Positions 11,401 to 22,297 of a stretch of 64,000 bases of DNA are shown piece after piece. The translations under genes and the position numbers were made by a program. This DNA is from Cladopsammia gracilis (lineage: Eukaryota > Cnidaria > Anthozoa > Scleractinia > Dendrophylliidae). The stretch is from assembly GCA_022457155.1 (NCBI GenBank), contig JAJGOT010000056.1, forward strand, positions 2,153,286 through 2,217,285. The letters are read 5' to 3'. Below the pieces are notes generated by a model. That model did not search any database and was not told the origin of the DNA. It saw nothing but the letters and a program-made list of their open reading frames with translations. The stretch's first letter is position 1. The number at the start of each line of letters is the position of its first letter.

Positions 11401-12346
11401 AAGGGAGCTTTAACAACCACGACGACAACGGCAGCGAGTACACGACACAAAACAAAAGGTTTTGTGAGCGTACGTTTTACATTTTGGTACATTTCTTAGC
11501 CGTTCCCTGCAAAACAACAGCGTCAATTGACTAAATTATAGGTTTTATGCATGAAGAAAGTGAACGATCAATTTTCCTTTCTCTGTTTGAACTAACTTGA
11601 AAGCCAATTCAAGTCAGATTCAGTTAAATGAGACAAATTCAACAAATTGGTTTTTTTGAAGAGCACGAATTATTTTTTTCCAAGGACGTTTTCCCTGCCG
11701 TTGCCCTCGTGGTTGTTAAAGCTCCCTAGTAACTCACTATTTTAACGTCGACGTTCGCAGTCCCGGAGGAATTCGAAAATATAAACGACGGGGGTGCTTG
11801 TCGGACATTTTCGAAAACACGCTTCAAGGTATCAAGATCTCGTTTGATGGGCGCGATTCAAACGGATTTTTCCCCTAAAAGGTACCAATTCTAAAACAAC
11901 ATATGTAATTTGCTGTCATATTTTAAGGACCCAATATCCCAAAAGGTACGCGATAATTCTAATGGGTGGTCATTTTAGATATTTTAGCACCCTAAGCGGC
12001 ACCAATCTACAAATTTTGACCCCTAAAAGGTACGACGAGCACCCGCGTCATTTTTATATGAGGGTCAATCATGTACCCTGTACATTAATTGTACTTTTCT
12101 TAACAACTTACCACTTTTTCTAAGATAAGTTTTTTAGCACATGCTCTTTGCTTCTTATTACCGATGACTGTAAAGCCTTCTTCCTCGCTGCTCCCTGTGC
12201 TAACTCTTGCACCAGACGTCTGTCTAATTTCTTGTATTACGTAGCCACGCTTTCCAAGTACGTACTTCTTCAAATCCCTTGAAACTTCTACAAAGTCACT
12301 CTCTATTTCATCCCTACTATGCTCCATGGTATTAGAGTCAGCTAAC
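764..12346 (-). CDS. Gene 1: KH-KH-(conserved middle)-ZU5-Death protein, ten exons
   Basis: I assembled ten minus-strand exons from open frames and splice sites: 12112-12346, 10845-11066, 9165-9347, 8420-8591, 7585-7808, 6537-6756, 5605-5852, 4761-4899, 1598-2569 and 764-996. All junction phases agree. With the ATG at 12327 (ACCATGG context) the product is about 942 residues: two KH RNA-binding folds, about 330 residues I do not recognise, a ZU5 domain with UPA-like extension, and a Death domain at the C terminus. KH suggests RNA binding; ZU5 and Death are typical of PIDD/UNC5-type signalling adaptors, so an RNA-responsive signalling or innate-immune scaffold is an inference. The middle exons are about 80% identical to gene 2. 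A truncated ROC exon at 3974-4089 must be skipped. Upstream exons beyond 12346 are possible, and the first start is uncertain. Confidence 0.75.
1598..2569 (-). CDS. Gene 1 exon: ZU5 domain plus UPA-like region
   Basis: This 972-bp exon runs from an acceptor ending AAG at 2570-2571 to an excellent donor (GAG|GTGAGT) at 1597. Residues about 20-110 carry the ZU5 signature: SEGGLVV, then LVCPPGAVENPVSVNI, then EPSGYFFKKPLTL. The following IEHFSFIAVLV and later strands look like the UPA domain that follows ZU5 in PIDD, UNC5 and ankyrin. I see no autoproteolytic HFS motif like that of PIDD with full confidence; an HFSFI tract does occur just after the ZU5 segment and is the place to examine. It starts in phase 1, so it fits directly onto the exon ending at 4761. 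Confidence 0.85.
2825..3000. mobile_element. Foldback MITE-like element
   Basis: Two arms of about 60 bp (2826-2884 and 2939-2999) are reverse complements at roughly 90%. They share the core gtgcgtctgtt and tagttatagatcac. About 54 bp lie between them. There is no coding potential. It sits in the intron between the ZU5 exon and the relic ROC exon. Its gtgcgtctgt motif recurs at the start of the 84-bp satellite 270 bp away. Confidence 0.75.
3279..3973. repeat. 84-bp tandem satellite, eight full copies plus a partial one
   Basis: Monomers start at 3279, 3363, 3447, 3531, 3615, 3699, 3783 and 3867, with a final partial copy from 3951. Central monomers are nearly identical; the outer ones differ by a few bases. 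Each monomer has a CCAAT-like gaccaatca and, about 35 bp on, a TATA-like tgtataaata. The array ends abruptly against the relic ROC exon at 3974. Confidence 0.95.
3974..4089 (-). pseudogene. Truncated ROC GTPase exon (relic of gene 1)
   Basis: This segment is homologous to the first 116 bases of the intact ROC-COR exon of gene 2 (31847-31962), including the acceptor (cattttgcag-type) and reading frame. The protein match runs through MLIGQDR, then stops: the SGKT that would complete the Walker A motif is replaced by satellite sequence, and a stop codon follows within five codons. The whole rest of ROC and all of COR are missing. If spliced in, it would truncate the protein; skipping it leaves the flanking exons in phase. 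Confidence 0.9.
4761..4899 (-). CDS. Gene 1 exon, conserved middle region
   Basis: This 139-bp exon has acceptor cctggcag and donor CAG|GTAAGC. It encodes about 46 residues including [14 protein letters not shown] and EKLPEFF. The exon in gene 2 at 34603-34741 has the same length, phase and most residues. The domain is not recognised. Confidence 0.85.
5089..5491 (+). mobile_element. LINE 3' fragment flanked by (AAT)n on both sides
   Basis: A (AAT)n tract at 5089-5126 precedes an open segment (5132-5362). Its product contains EIEVTRMWGM, IPVVIGALG and SLLGTAHILRKVLS, which I recognise as the C-terminal tail of a reverse-transcriptase family common in cnidarian genomes. About 80 bp of untranslated sequence follow, then a second (AAT)n tract at about 5442-5491. 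It lies in an intron of gene 1, antisense to it. Only the 3' end survives. Confidence 0.7.
5605..5852 (-). CDS. Gene 1 exon, conserved middle region
   Basis: Acceptor tgccttag and donor TCG|GTATTA bound a 248-bp exon. It encodes about 82 residues including [17 protein letters not shown] and SKESSWRSD. The counterpart in gene 2 (35240-35499) is 12 bp longer, a four-residue in-frame insertion. The domain is not recognised. The mixed basic and aromatic pattern suggests a beta-rich fold. Confidence 0.85.
5955..6105. repeat. Probable short foldback element
   Basis: The left part (ggtgcaacttttcttgcaac) and right part (cgttgcaagaaaggttgcac) are near reverse complements, with cgcgcgcaacacag and gttgcgtgc between them. 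It lies in an intron and has no coding content. The boundaries are approximate. Confidence 0.55.
6380..6505. repeat. 25-bp minisatellite
   Basis: A unit of about 25 bp (catggttgcatgactggttgg plus actg) is repeated about 4.5 times with single-base changes. A lone related piece, ggttggactgcat, lies upstream near 6151. It is in an intron close to the 3' end of the exon at 6537-6756. Confidence 0.85.
6537..6756 (-). CDS. Gene 1 exon, conserved middle region
   Basis: This 220-bp exon has acceptor atcacag and donor CTG|GTACGA. Its product includes [20 protein letters not shown] and [14 protein letters not shown]. It is about 82% identical to the gene 2 exon at 36889-37108, with identical length and phase. 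The domain is not recognised. Confidence 0.88.
7410..7534 (+). mobile_element. Retroelement 3' end with (TTG)n tail, copy A
   Basis: The sequence from tttttagttattttgggtaa to a gttgttgttg tail is a close reverse complement of 11112-11240. A shared body plus a microsatellite tail suggests a LINE or SINE 3' end. It lies in an intron of gene 1, just downstream (in gene orientation) of the exon at 7585-7808. Confidence 0.65.
7585..7808 (-). CDS. Gene 1 exon, conserved middle region
   Basis: A 224-bp exon lies between acceptor tatacag and donor CAAG|GTGAGG. It encodes ADQGRWTIDEASKKF, ENCWKTALKSGVKL and TPEEYVDYAARYDLAFV-type sequence. It joins in phase to both neighbours. The longest open frame in this interval is in a different frame, so the exon is defined by its splice sites and phase. 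No counterpart is visible for gene 2, because the 10-kb array begins where it would be expected. Confidence 0.75.
8420..8591 (-). CDS. Gene 1 exon
   Basis: A 172-bp exon has acceptor ttcttcag and an unusual but acceptable donor AAAG|GTGGTG. The product includes LSSDVLESLCKIKQEM and LEADMWCHFGKCVIRG. Phase fits both neighbours. The LEADMWCHFGK stretch is distinctive, but I cannot assign it to a named family. Confidence 0.7.
9165..9347 (-). CDS. Gene 1 exon
   Basis: A 183-bp (61-codon) exon has acceptor ttttatag and donor CAG|GTGTGC. The product includes ENTYNKFCVCIDGWNLPEN and a Pro-rich acidic end. It is in phase 0 on both sides and is therefore compatible with its neighbours. The function is not recognised. 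Confidence 0.65.
10845..11066 (-). CDS. Gene 1 exon: second KH-like domain
   Basis: A 222-bp exon has acceptor ttctctgcag and donor ATC|GTTAGT. It encodes 74 residues. The core GLVFGKFGQNLQDISFHTGA matches the KH pattern: a GKxGxNL-type loop followed by an I-x-x-x-T-G-A helix, then a beta strand (EVYIISGT). KH folds bind single-stranded RNA or DNA. It follows the first KH exon in phase. Confidence 0.82.
11112..11240 (-). mobile_element. Retroelement 3' end with (TTG)n tail, copy B
   Basis: It is the reverse complement of 7410-7534 with scattered substitutions. On the + strand the (CAA)n tail lies at about 11112-11140. It sits in the intron between the two KH exons. Confidence 0.65.
12112..12346 (-). 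CDS. Gene 1 exon: first KH-like domain and probable start
   Basis: The exon ends at donor GTG|GTAAGT. An acceptor-like atttttag precedes 12346, so an upstream exon may exist. The ATG at 12327 is in a strong ACCATGG context and is the best visible start. The product includes KKYVLGKRGYVIQEIRQTSG, a KH core (GKRGxxIxxIRxxSGA-like), then FTVIGNKKQRACAKKLI, the closing strand and helix. Two consecutive KH exons suggest a nucleic-acid-binding N terminus. Confidence 0.8.
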
Positions 12347-12929
12347 CTAAAAATGATACGAAACTTCCGTAAGATACGGCTTCATATCCGGTGAACACTC
12401 CAAAGGCTATTTATTTCCTGAATGACACCGCAAAGTACCATATGTAGAATTAAACGGTTTTAATAATCTATTTAACAAGGTCAGCCTATTGTCCTTACAT
12501 TTCACGATCATTCTTGTCATTAATTTCAAAACAGAACAGCTTTTCTTTAGATTCTAGTAAAGCAAAGAATTACGCAAGCAACAAAATGGCTCGAAATAAT
12601 TAATAATAAATTAAATACTTTCTAATAAGCAACTGGTGATTGAGTAGACCAATGATTTTAATACCGAAATTAGAACGAATACTGTAAAAGGTGTTTGCAG
12701 ATTTTAAAGTTATTGTTCACCTATTTTTTCTACAGGCGGATCTTTCAATTTCTCGCCGCCGTCGGATAAAGTAACATTCTATGATTAAACTTAGAGGTCT
12801 GTTTCCCACTTTCTGTGATTGAAGTACGTGCATATATTGAAGCGCCTACCCTTACGCAGTAATGTTGAGACTTATAGTGAATCATAAAACATTAAATTAA
12901 AAAACACAAGGTATTATGGACAGTTGGAC

Positions 12930-13125
12930 TGCCTAACTGACATGATGCATAGTACTCGAGATGAACCGAACGAAAATCTTTGCCTGAAAAAAAAAAGTAG
13001 TGGCCTGCTTAGCCTCCGCTGACAGACTGTTCCATGTTACTGCGCCCCTATAACGAAAACTTTTCTTAAGGACCTCAGTGTTCGGTCGCGGGAATAAACA
13101 GGTTATGTTGCGCACCTCGAAGATT
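12930..13125 (-). mobile_element. LINE reverse-transcriptase C-terminal remnant
   Basis: The minus-strand frame contains PRPNTEVLKKSFRYRGAVTW and NSLSAEAKQA. This is a characteristic C-terminal tail of L2/CR1-type LINE proteins (the same region in the LINE at 32.3-34.0 kb reads [15 protein letters not shown]). Only this piece remains. Confidence 0.7.
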
Positions 13126-16100
13126 ATGTCTGTGAATGGTGGTGATACTGCTGGTGATACTGCTGGTAACGCTGCCTGAGATGTTTCTAATTCAAGAACA
13201 TGATGAGTTTCCTCCCTTCTACCGTTAGTTATACAATTTTGTAGTTAAATAAACCACTTCTTTAAAAAAAAAATGTATACATCTCGGAAATGAGTCCGTC
13301 AAAAACAGAGACTTATTCTATAACGGGGATCAAAATTAAACAAATGCATGGTTGCCGGGCAGAACCACATAGGACTGGAACTAGAAACTGAAAACCCGCG
13401 AAAAAACGCGGCTACCATTTGTTTTGACCAATCACAGTACAGATAGCTGGCTCGTTCGAGATCGGCGAACCGCGTGAGTTTTATTTCATAAAGAAGGAGT
13501 TCTGTCTTCTTTGAGTTGAGAAATTGGGAATTTTTCATCACCAAAGGTAAGCTAATTTGCTAATTTTAATTTATCACCGAGTACGTAAAAAGTTACTTAA
13601 AATTTTGGCTGTACTGTTAAGCGATTAGACGATGAATTCGGCATACATTTTATTAAGTAATGGTGAATTGAAGCCCGACCATGCAGTCGAGCAAAGCTTC
13701 GTTTTTGTTTCATTCGCCTTTGGTAAAATGCTTTTTCGTTTCGTTACAAACTTAACTCAGCTAAATGAGCCTGGTTATTTGCTTTGCTTGTCGAAACTTC
13801 AATATATATATATATACTATATGCTATATGTAAGTTATATCCTTGTCATAGTTCGGACGTCGTGCAGATTACTGTATTTACTAAAAACCGTCAGCATTTC
13901 CACAATTTGTTTGATGCTGAATTAAGCTTACTGAGTGCAAGTCATTTGCTTGAACAAAATTCAATTAATTCCATTGCAAAGATATTGCAAAGATATTTTA
14001 GCATTTCTGTGTTGAATAATGTTCCTACCATTATATATAAATATATGTCTAAGCATGTTTTGTCACCTAGCGTTTGAATGCGTGACTCATACATGTATGA
14101 CCAACAACTCTTAATGTTTAACTTTTAGAATTTCAGTTTTTGCAAGTAAGTTCACTGATAAAATTTTTAGACGTGTACCAGTCTCACAAAATGTGACATG
14201 TAGTATAGATCTACTTTAATCATTGAAATAGTTTTAATGTCATTACCTATTTGCTGACATCTGTATAACCACATACATCAATTTTGTAACAACGTCAATA
14301 ACTAACAGCATTATTGATCCTTGTTCAAATTTTGCCCACTTAAGATATTTACATGCATCATTGTTAAGAACTTTAATAATTATGTAAATATAAATGGAGC
14401 ACTCATGTTGTTTAAGTAGCTGTGAGGCATCAAATTATTTTATTGGTATGAGCTTTATGCAACACCATGTGGGCACTGCTCAATCAATGAGCTAATAATG
14501 CATAACATTTTGTGCATTTAGTGATGACACCACACAATAATACAGAAAAATCACTTTAAAGATTTAAACTTTGAAGGTTTACAAACATAACATCAAGCTA
14601 CTTTTTGACACTATATCATTAAAGAATTTCAAAAAAAACAGTGTTAATCTCTCGATCAATTTATTACCAGTACACAAATAAGGTTTGAAACATTATTGCG
14701 ATTTATTTGAATTCAAACATACAGAATATTTTTATTCTTGCAAAATATGTATGCCAATATACCATATTTTAAGATGTCTATGTGGGATTTTCAATGGGAA
14801 ATCTTAAATGCGCTAAATTTCACTTTTACTGATTTCTAAGTTTCTTGTTATCGTCGTCATGGTAATATCGATTTTACCAGACAATATATCTTGCCAAACT
14901 TCAATTCAAAACTAGTTAGTGGTGAAAATTTCACGTTGATCTGACTTGGAGAAGACCGCTTAAAAGCCGATTGAAAAATGTTGCTATGGTCTCCAGAAAA
15001 CTGTATCGAACCGCCTTAAAGAGGTTGGGAGAGTGAAGGATTTTTGTGGTGGGGGTTACAATTTGTGATTTTGGAATTGCTTAGTGGGGTTTAAAATAAA
15101 AATTATTACTTTGGTACATGTATCTTTTTAGGTAGTGAAATTTTAGTCAAGGTGTATAAATGTTTTGGGTTCATGAAGGCCTAAAAACTGTCTAATTCTG
15201 AATGCGCTTGAATTAAGACATGAGAATCTTGTCATTAAAGGCTCACTAACGTTTATTTTCGGACCCATTACTAGGGACAGTAATGGCTATTTATTTTTAA
15301 TAATTTTAATCGTTTACATATGGTCAAATCTTCAACTCAGTCCTCAACCCCAAAATGACGTCACCGAGCCACACCCATGATCATGTGACCAATAACGAAA
15401 AAGTCTAAAATTTTTTATGTGTCGCATTTTATCGGAAAATCGTTGACGGTGTGTTATGGTATTTATTCATTTTCCCATCATCGTAATTGTTTTAATTTGA
15501 AAAATAGATTTTTTTTAGAGAGATTTAAAATTATATTGATTTGTCCATAAAAATTGTATTGAAAATGATTTCAATAGATGCATACTTAGTTATATTCCAT
15601 ATCCAGGTTAGATAAATGTCACATTGAAAAATAATGAATCAAGGTAGAGACCGCCAAGAATTTAGGATTTTTCTGCAAACTGACAGTAATCTGAAACGAG
15701 GGTACTGGTAACGAGGTTGGACCAGAAGTCGTTTTATCAACGCGTGCACTATTCGTCTGACCAGAGATCTGTGCTTTAGTGGGTTCTCGCTGGATTTTTC
15801 TGATTGGCTGCCGAAATGCCTGCGTCATTCACCGGAAATGATTTTTCGCTTCCTTAGCAATGTGCGTGAAATCCGTCCGTGAGCCCTTAAACAGTTTTGG
15901 CCAATAAACCACTTTTTCTTGGTTTTGCTTTGGTCCGTATGGTGAACACAGCATTTTTGCATTGCATGTACGTGTTGTATGCATGCACCTCCATGCAGGG
16001 GTGTAGCTAAGAAAAAACTTAGCTGGCTCATAAACAATCCTAGCCGGTTTTTCTTGCTTTTGTATAACCTTGAAAATCACCCCAAGTCTTTGTTTTCTAG

Positions 16101-19100
16101 TGAAATTTCAGCCGGTGACAAGTTCTGTTTCAGCTGGTGATATTAGCCGGTAGCCGGTTCTTTAGCTACATCCCGGCTGCTATGTTTCTTTCAATCCTGC
16201 ATGTCATATGGGTTTAGTATAACTTTCTAACTGTTTACAATATTGCAGGTGGGAGCAGTGGTGAGACCACTCATATCTGGCCAGTCAGTCTATGCCATAA
16301 TTGCAGGTTAAGCTAGCTGGGTTTGATGTTGGTTGTATAACACTCAATGTATGGTAATTTGCTCCCAAGGATTTTTTTAGGGTTGATCTCTAATCTTTCT
16401 GACAATCACCACAAAAACTAGCATCAACAAATTCCAATTCCATGTCGAAGAAGTGAGTTTTGTTTACAAATTATTAAAATGCAATTTCCATTTATATATT
16501 TTTTTATTGATTTTTTTAACTGGGTAAAATGATCGAGTTAATCCGGCCGGGTATGATTTCGAATTTTATCCGTTAAGGTTGACAGCACCTGCAAATGTCA
16601 AATTAACATGGATTTGGATCTCTGTGCAAATTTACAAAATTAAAAAAAAATACTTTAACTATATCTATATGCATGGTTGCTTTCCCCTCTTCACCCATAC
16701 ACCACGAATGTGAAATGTGCTTTTGGTATCATTTGAGCTGACATATCTGTTAATGGTACGTTGCATGCTGGCGTCTGAATGTAATCATGTTTATCTCACA
16801 TTTATTATGCCAAGTTTGTTAAGAAATCAGTTTTAAGTTCACATTAATGTGTGAGTACATGTACATGTAATTAAAAAAAAAATAAAGGAAGTTTCTTATT
16901 TTTCTTTTCAAGTTTAATTAAAATCAATGCTATTATATTTGCCCTCATTGGCTGAGATTGGGGAATTATTTTCACTGTAGTTAAATAACCCTCTCTCTAT
17001 AAATAAAAAAAGTATTAGCCCCATACAGTCTTTCCACCTCTTAATATGAGACCTAAAATTAAGAAATAAAGGCTGAATGCCTTCCCACTAATTCAAGCAA
17101 AAAAAGAAAGAAAGAATCGTAAAAATAAAGGAAAGAAAGGAAAGAGCCATGCAATAACTGTAAGAGAAATAAAAAAGACAGAAACCTAACAATTTAAGCA
17201 TTAGAGAAATTTTGCATCTTGATCTAACATGTCAAGCTTTCGAAAAAGTAATATAGTGTTAGTAATGCAGGGATAAATGTCAAGCCACTGGATAATTACG
17301 TTGTGTGTCAATTAGTTACAAAATGTGTATGTATCATGTATTAATTTGAACAAAAATCTCAGCAATATTGATGTTAAGCTCTTACTGTCATTCAAGCTTT
17401 TTAAGCCAGCAGGGTGTCCAGGCATCCTATGGACGCCCACTTTTTGAAGAAATTCATGAAAATTGCACCTAATCCTTTAAAAATTTATGATGAGAAATTA
17501 ATATCTTCAGGACGCCCACTTTTCATTTTCTGGCTAAAAGCCTGCTGTCATTATATAATTTTGATTCAGGTTGAATTTTGACGAAATATCTCGTGGAGAT
17601 CGATGAAAATAGCATTCTGAACCTCTTAAGATTTCAAAATTTTCTGAGTGAGTTAAAACTCCACACTCCCCTGGATCGAGGCTCGCACATTCAGCATTCG
17701 ATCACAACAATAATACATTGCGCTATACATGAATGTTCTAATTTATCAAACCCCGGGCCAGCGACTCACTTGAAATTATGGTCACCATCCCTGAATATAT
17801 TTGTTTTAGACAGAGGTTTTGTTTAACACTATATAAACTTTGTTAAAATAACTCTTAGATCCTAGTGCCCTTTACTCTTTAAATATGTTATTTACTTCTA
17901 AATGTAACAATTACACTGCTAAATGGTTTAAATGTTATTAATAATGGGCCAATGCATGCATGCGCATGGCAACAAACTATACTGACATGTCTTAACTATT
18001 TTTTAATTGCTTGCCAGTTTTATTTAGTTGTGTAAGACTGTCCATTAATTATGATACATGTAGTTAGTTAGTGCCTTTGTTTTAATAAAATTGTAATTTT
18101 CATTCCCACCCCAAGCCAGTGTTCCCTTTAAGTATTCTATCACTACATACACTTATAGGTGCAAGGGAGAGAGGTTTATTTAGTTTGATTTTTCATTTTC
18201 TTTTTTCTTATTACCAATAAACTTCTCAGTTGATGCCAATTTAATATAAAGTGTACATACATAGTTTAATAATCATAAAAATTAATGTAATAGGAACTGT
18301 AAAAATAAACTGTGTGTAATACAATTTAATGCTTAATGTGAACCAATCAATGATAATTAAATGAGTACTGCAAATAAACTAACACTAAAAGTTATTTTAT
18401 GGTAACCGTTAATTGCTTGATTAACTTCAGAGCTACTGCTTAGACTATATACTTCACTAAATTGGACCATTTGTATTTTCTTCAACTTGTTTTGCTTGTT
18501 TTTTTTTTATCAAATACCTTTTCTTTTACACTATTGGACTTATAGATTTATGAAATGTCTGTACTGAAGTTTGTTAAAACTTAACCTTTATTATTAATTT
18601 TTATTTTTTTTATTGGAAAAATTACCATCTTAGTGGCCAGATAAGTACCAAAGCCCACCCCCACCCCCTTTCAATCTATAACATTTTCATACCCCCCCCC
18701 CTCCCCATTTACTCCTGAAGTGAACGACTTTCTGTCATATAGTACATGTACATGTAGTTTATGAGAGGTCATGTTACATCTGGGAGTTGTGTATAATTGT
18801 AACTTTTCTACTTGCAGGCCAGACATTATTTGTTTACATTTTGGACTGTTGGACTTTGTTGGGTACAGTTTCTAAATATTGGCCTTATTTGCTGACCCCG
18901 TCACTATATACCAATGGTAGCCAGTCCCCCACCACCCACTCCCCAAAACATTTTGCAACAAAAACATGATCTTGAATTAATTTTTATATTCGGCCTGTTT
19001 AAAGACCATGCTACTGACAAGACAAATCCAAATCCAAAGAAATTCAAAGGCTCCTGTGAGAGCCAACTTGTAAATATGAACTCTCTATAAATAAAAGTTT

Positions 19101-19560
19101 CTTCACCAAAATTCATGGTAAGCAAAATTAAGTTATGGGTATTCTCTGATTGCCGAGCCATAATTGCTTGAAAAAGACTAACATGATGTTTGTGGTGAAC
19201 ATTAAAGATTAAAAGCATGTAAATTTACAAGCTACACATCAACTCTGGAATAATTGAGTGCATAGAATTTGCATGTGAGTAATTGTCATTTGATTCTTGT
19301 TGCATTTGAAGTCTGCAGATCCATTTTAAAATGATGCTCATTCAAAGGACTCTTAAATTAATGTGCAAAATCAGAGCAGGGCTTTCACATTAATTATGTC
19401 CTTAATTTTTTTTTTTGAGAAGTGGTAAATATGAGATAGAAAGACTGGCATTTTTTCTATAAGCCCAGGACAGTTTGACTTTTTAAAATGCGAGACCGAG
19501 ATTCTGAAAAGGCTTCTTGAAAAAAATAAGTCTCCAAGATGTGGAGAACTGCCCAAAGCA
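13126..19560. other. AT-rich intergenic DNA, no gene supported
   Basis: Open frames here are short and overlap repeats. Seen by eye: an (AT)n run near 13804; duplicated cgcccacttt pieces near 17433 and 17512; G/C homopolymer stretches near 18660-18710; several runs of A or T. A possible splice-donor context (CCAAAG|GTAAGC) near 13545 and an acceptor/donor pair around 16248-16306 could mark an untranslated transcript, but nothing supports a protein. Confidence 0.5.
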
Positions 19561-19589
19561 GTAAATGCCTTTATAGTGCTATTAATAGG

Positions 19590-19700
19590 TTCATACAATA
19601 CAATACAATAACTTTATTTATACATGTTGAAAATTAAAGCAATTAATGCTGCTTGTGGGGTCATGTTAACTGAAGTCTGCTGTTTTAAAAAAAATAATGT
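19590..19700 (-). mobile_element. Possible LINE tail
   Basis: The + strand reads acaatacaatacaataactt followed by tatttatac. On the minus strand this ends in a tandem TTGTA tail preceded by ataaagtta, as in many L2/CR1-like LINE 3' ends. No coding part is recognisable. Confidence 0.35.
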
Positions 19701-21250
19701 TTATTAATTCAAACTAAAATGACTAAGATTAATATTAAAATACATCTAAATATTTGCACCCTAAATTAAACTAGTACAGTGTAATTTAATATAATATCCC
19801 ATAATATGGGAATTTAATTCCTATATACATGTAGCTATCTAACTGTTCTAATCAATGATGATTTAAAATTCATAAATTAATAACATCAGTGCAATGCATA
19901 GTCTGAGGCGACGTACATGCATGTAAACAGAGCCTTTTATGAGGTTCACAAATTGAAACAAACTGGACGTATAACGTAAAATTAGAAAGTATAAATGCTC
20001 CCCCCCCCCCAAGTATAAAACGATTAAATTTGACATTTGTCAATTCCCCAAAGTAGCAACTTCCCTAAATTAACGATCCACCGATAGTAACGACAAAATG
20101 GGACAACTGCAGAAATATCAGGGAGCGGCGCGCCAGCAATAATTCACTCCAAAGGACCACAATACAATTTAAAAGCGCTCGAGAAAGAACCTGGCTGTGT
20201 ACAGCTACACCTGTATGTACAGCTGTGTTTTATACTGTAAATAATGTTTAGTGTGGTAAAGGCTATAAAGGAAAAACTGATCTGCTTAAAAATCACAAAT
20301 AATTACCATTAAAATACAAATTATGTTTATACTTGACATATGTGGCGATTACATGTACTAAGATGAATCGCACCATATACGTTACACTTCTTTGCTCCCT
20401 GAAAGTACCGACCCCTCGAAAGTTAAGCGACTTCCCGAAAGTAGCGATAATATAAGGCTGCTACGGGAAAGTAACGACGAACTTAGCTTTACGGTAAATG
20501 AATTGATGTACGAGTGTATGTGTAGCCATTTTACATGCATCAAGGAAAAAATACTTTACCTCCCTTGCTGTCCAACCGCCACTGGCCATGATTTTCTGCC
20601 GTTAAATGCATCGACTTTTAAATTTATGACTGTTTTGCTGCATGTAACCGAGAAGAAAACGATTAAGAAAGAAATCGAGCAGCCATCAGACCACTACCAA
20701 ATAACCCGGAAGTACTTCCGTTTTCGGCTCTTGCTTTCCCATAACCTTGGCCTCATTTCGCCGCGGTCAGTGCGTTTTGGGTCACGTGGTGCGTGCGAAG
20801 ACGAGGCCTGGGTAGATTTTGCAAGGTTAAAAACCACGGACTGGTGTAGAACGAGGACTCCAGCTACTGCGTACTGGGTAAAAATCGCCGATTTATATAG
20901 TCAGCTTTAACATGTCTAATAAATAGTGTAAATCCCGATATCCCTTTGTTATTGAGAAGAATGATTTTGGACATTTTCCGGGATTCCGTGATCGACCTCG
21001 GTAAATTATCGTGTGTTTCCGTTACTCTTTCACACGACTTCGTTGCACTAATTGGCAATCCTTTTTTAACCTCAGACTCGCAGTTGTTGTAATATTGAAA
21101 GTGGTAGCTCTTGTGCTGGTAACAGAGGTCGTAACAAGCGCAGTACAACATACTGATAAATGATTAAAAACTTAAAACTAAAGCTGGCATACTGAACGTT
21201 CCTTCGACCAGCCTTGTCCCAACACGTTGTCGGCTTCTCGTGCCTGGATT
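19701..21250. other. Intergenic DNA, no gene supported
   Basis: A 172-codon open stretch at 20392-20910 has no recognisable domain. It begins in a short internal repeat (gaaagta/ccga units near 20400-20480), so I do not call it a gene. A C10 tract lies near 20000. Confidence 0.45.
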
Positions 21251-21253
21251 CTT

Positions 21254-21411
21254 CATACCCCGTGTCGCAGATACGGCAGCCATATTGATTTTGCTCCCAG
21301 GGCATCCCATAATGAACATTGAAAACAAACGAATATATTAATTTAAATGGTCATTATGGGATGCCCTGGGGGCAAAATCAATATGGCTGCCGTATCTGCG
21401 AAACGGGGTAT
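21254..21411. mobile_element. Foldback element with about 62-bp arms
   Basis: The left arm (21254-21315, including gcagatacggcagccatatt) and right arm (21350-21411, including aatatggctgccgtatctgc) are near-perfect reverse complements around a 34-bp AT-rich centre. Confidence 0.85.
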
Positions 21412-21857
21412 GCAACGGTGACGATACCGACTTCACAGTGGCGACATGGCCAATCTTCAGGCATCATGGAACAACGAAACAAACGCCTGGGGTTTGGGCT
21501 GAGTTGTTTACAAGTGAGTAGCCATCAAAGACCGATTTGACGGGGTAAGGGGGTGGAGCAGTACTCCCAGGAATTGTGGGTAGGGGTGTCTCTCTCTGAG
21601 CCGACCCTGGTGCTTAGGCTTTCTTTGATTTTCTCTGTCACGCAATCCGTAACAGATCGAACAGAGCCATAACACAGCTCCTCTAAGCACAGTTCCCCCG
21701 CCCCACTCCCCTTTCATCCTCTTCGAGCTACAAGTTAAAAAGTGTCTCGAAAAAAAGTGGAAAGTATTTAGGAAACTCATATGCATCGGCGACACCAATC
21801 ATGTTTATATTATATGACAGGTTTATTCAATATAACAGAACGTATATTATGTAATAA

Positions 21858-22085
21858 ATTATTATTATTATTATTATTATTAGTAAAAGGGGCTTTTGGG
21901 GAATTCAGCTCCATGGTTGAGCTAGAGGTGCCATGCTACGCTCCGGGATCTTTTATATCAAGTGGACCAAAACGTCATCAAGGGACATGGTGTTTAATGG
22001 TGCTCTTGACTCACTCACTTACAGGTAGAACTCAAAGTTACTCAGTAAAAGGGCAATTATTATCAATATACGCGGCCAAATAAGA
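21858..22085. repeat. (ATT)n tract and following unassigned segment
   Basis: A run of about eight ATT units (21859-21882) is followed by about 200 bp resembling dispersed repeat sequence. The microsatellite may be the tail of an element, but no coding remnant is visible. Confidence 0.35.
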
Positions 22086-22297
22086 AACTGCCTTCGAGAA
22101 AACACGCGTGAGTGGCGGGCGATATTGAATTTGACGGGCAGCAAACGCATTTACGGGCCTGTTTCTGATTGGTTCACGGTTCATCATCCGATCAATATTA
22201 ACCAATCAGGTTACGTTTATTGACGCGGGAAAACCATTCAGGTGCGAACAGCGAACAACTTGCAACGTTTGCCGTTTGGAGATTTTATAGTTTTAAA

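Noticed and set aside
13299..13544. Possible first exon ending at a good donor (AAAG|GTAAGC, + strand)
   Set aside because: No coding exon follows within 10 kb, so a protein gene cannot be supported. An untranslated RNA remains possible.
20392..20910. 172-codon open frame on the + strand
   Set aside because: No recognisable domain, begins in a short tandem repeat, and composition looks like chance read-through of non-coding DNA.
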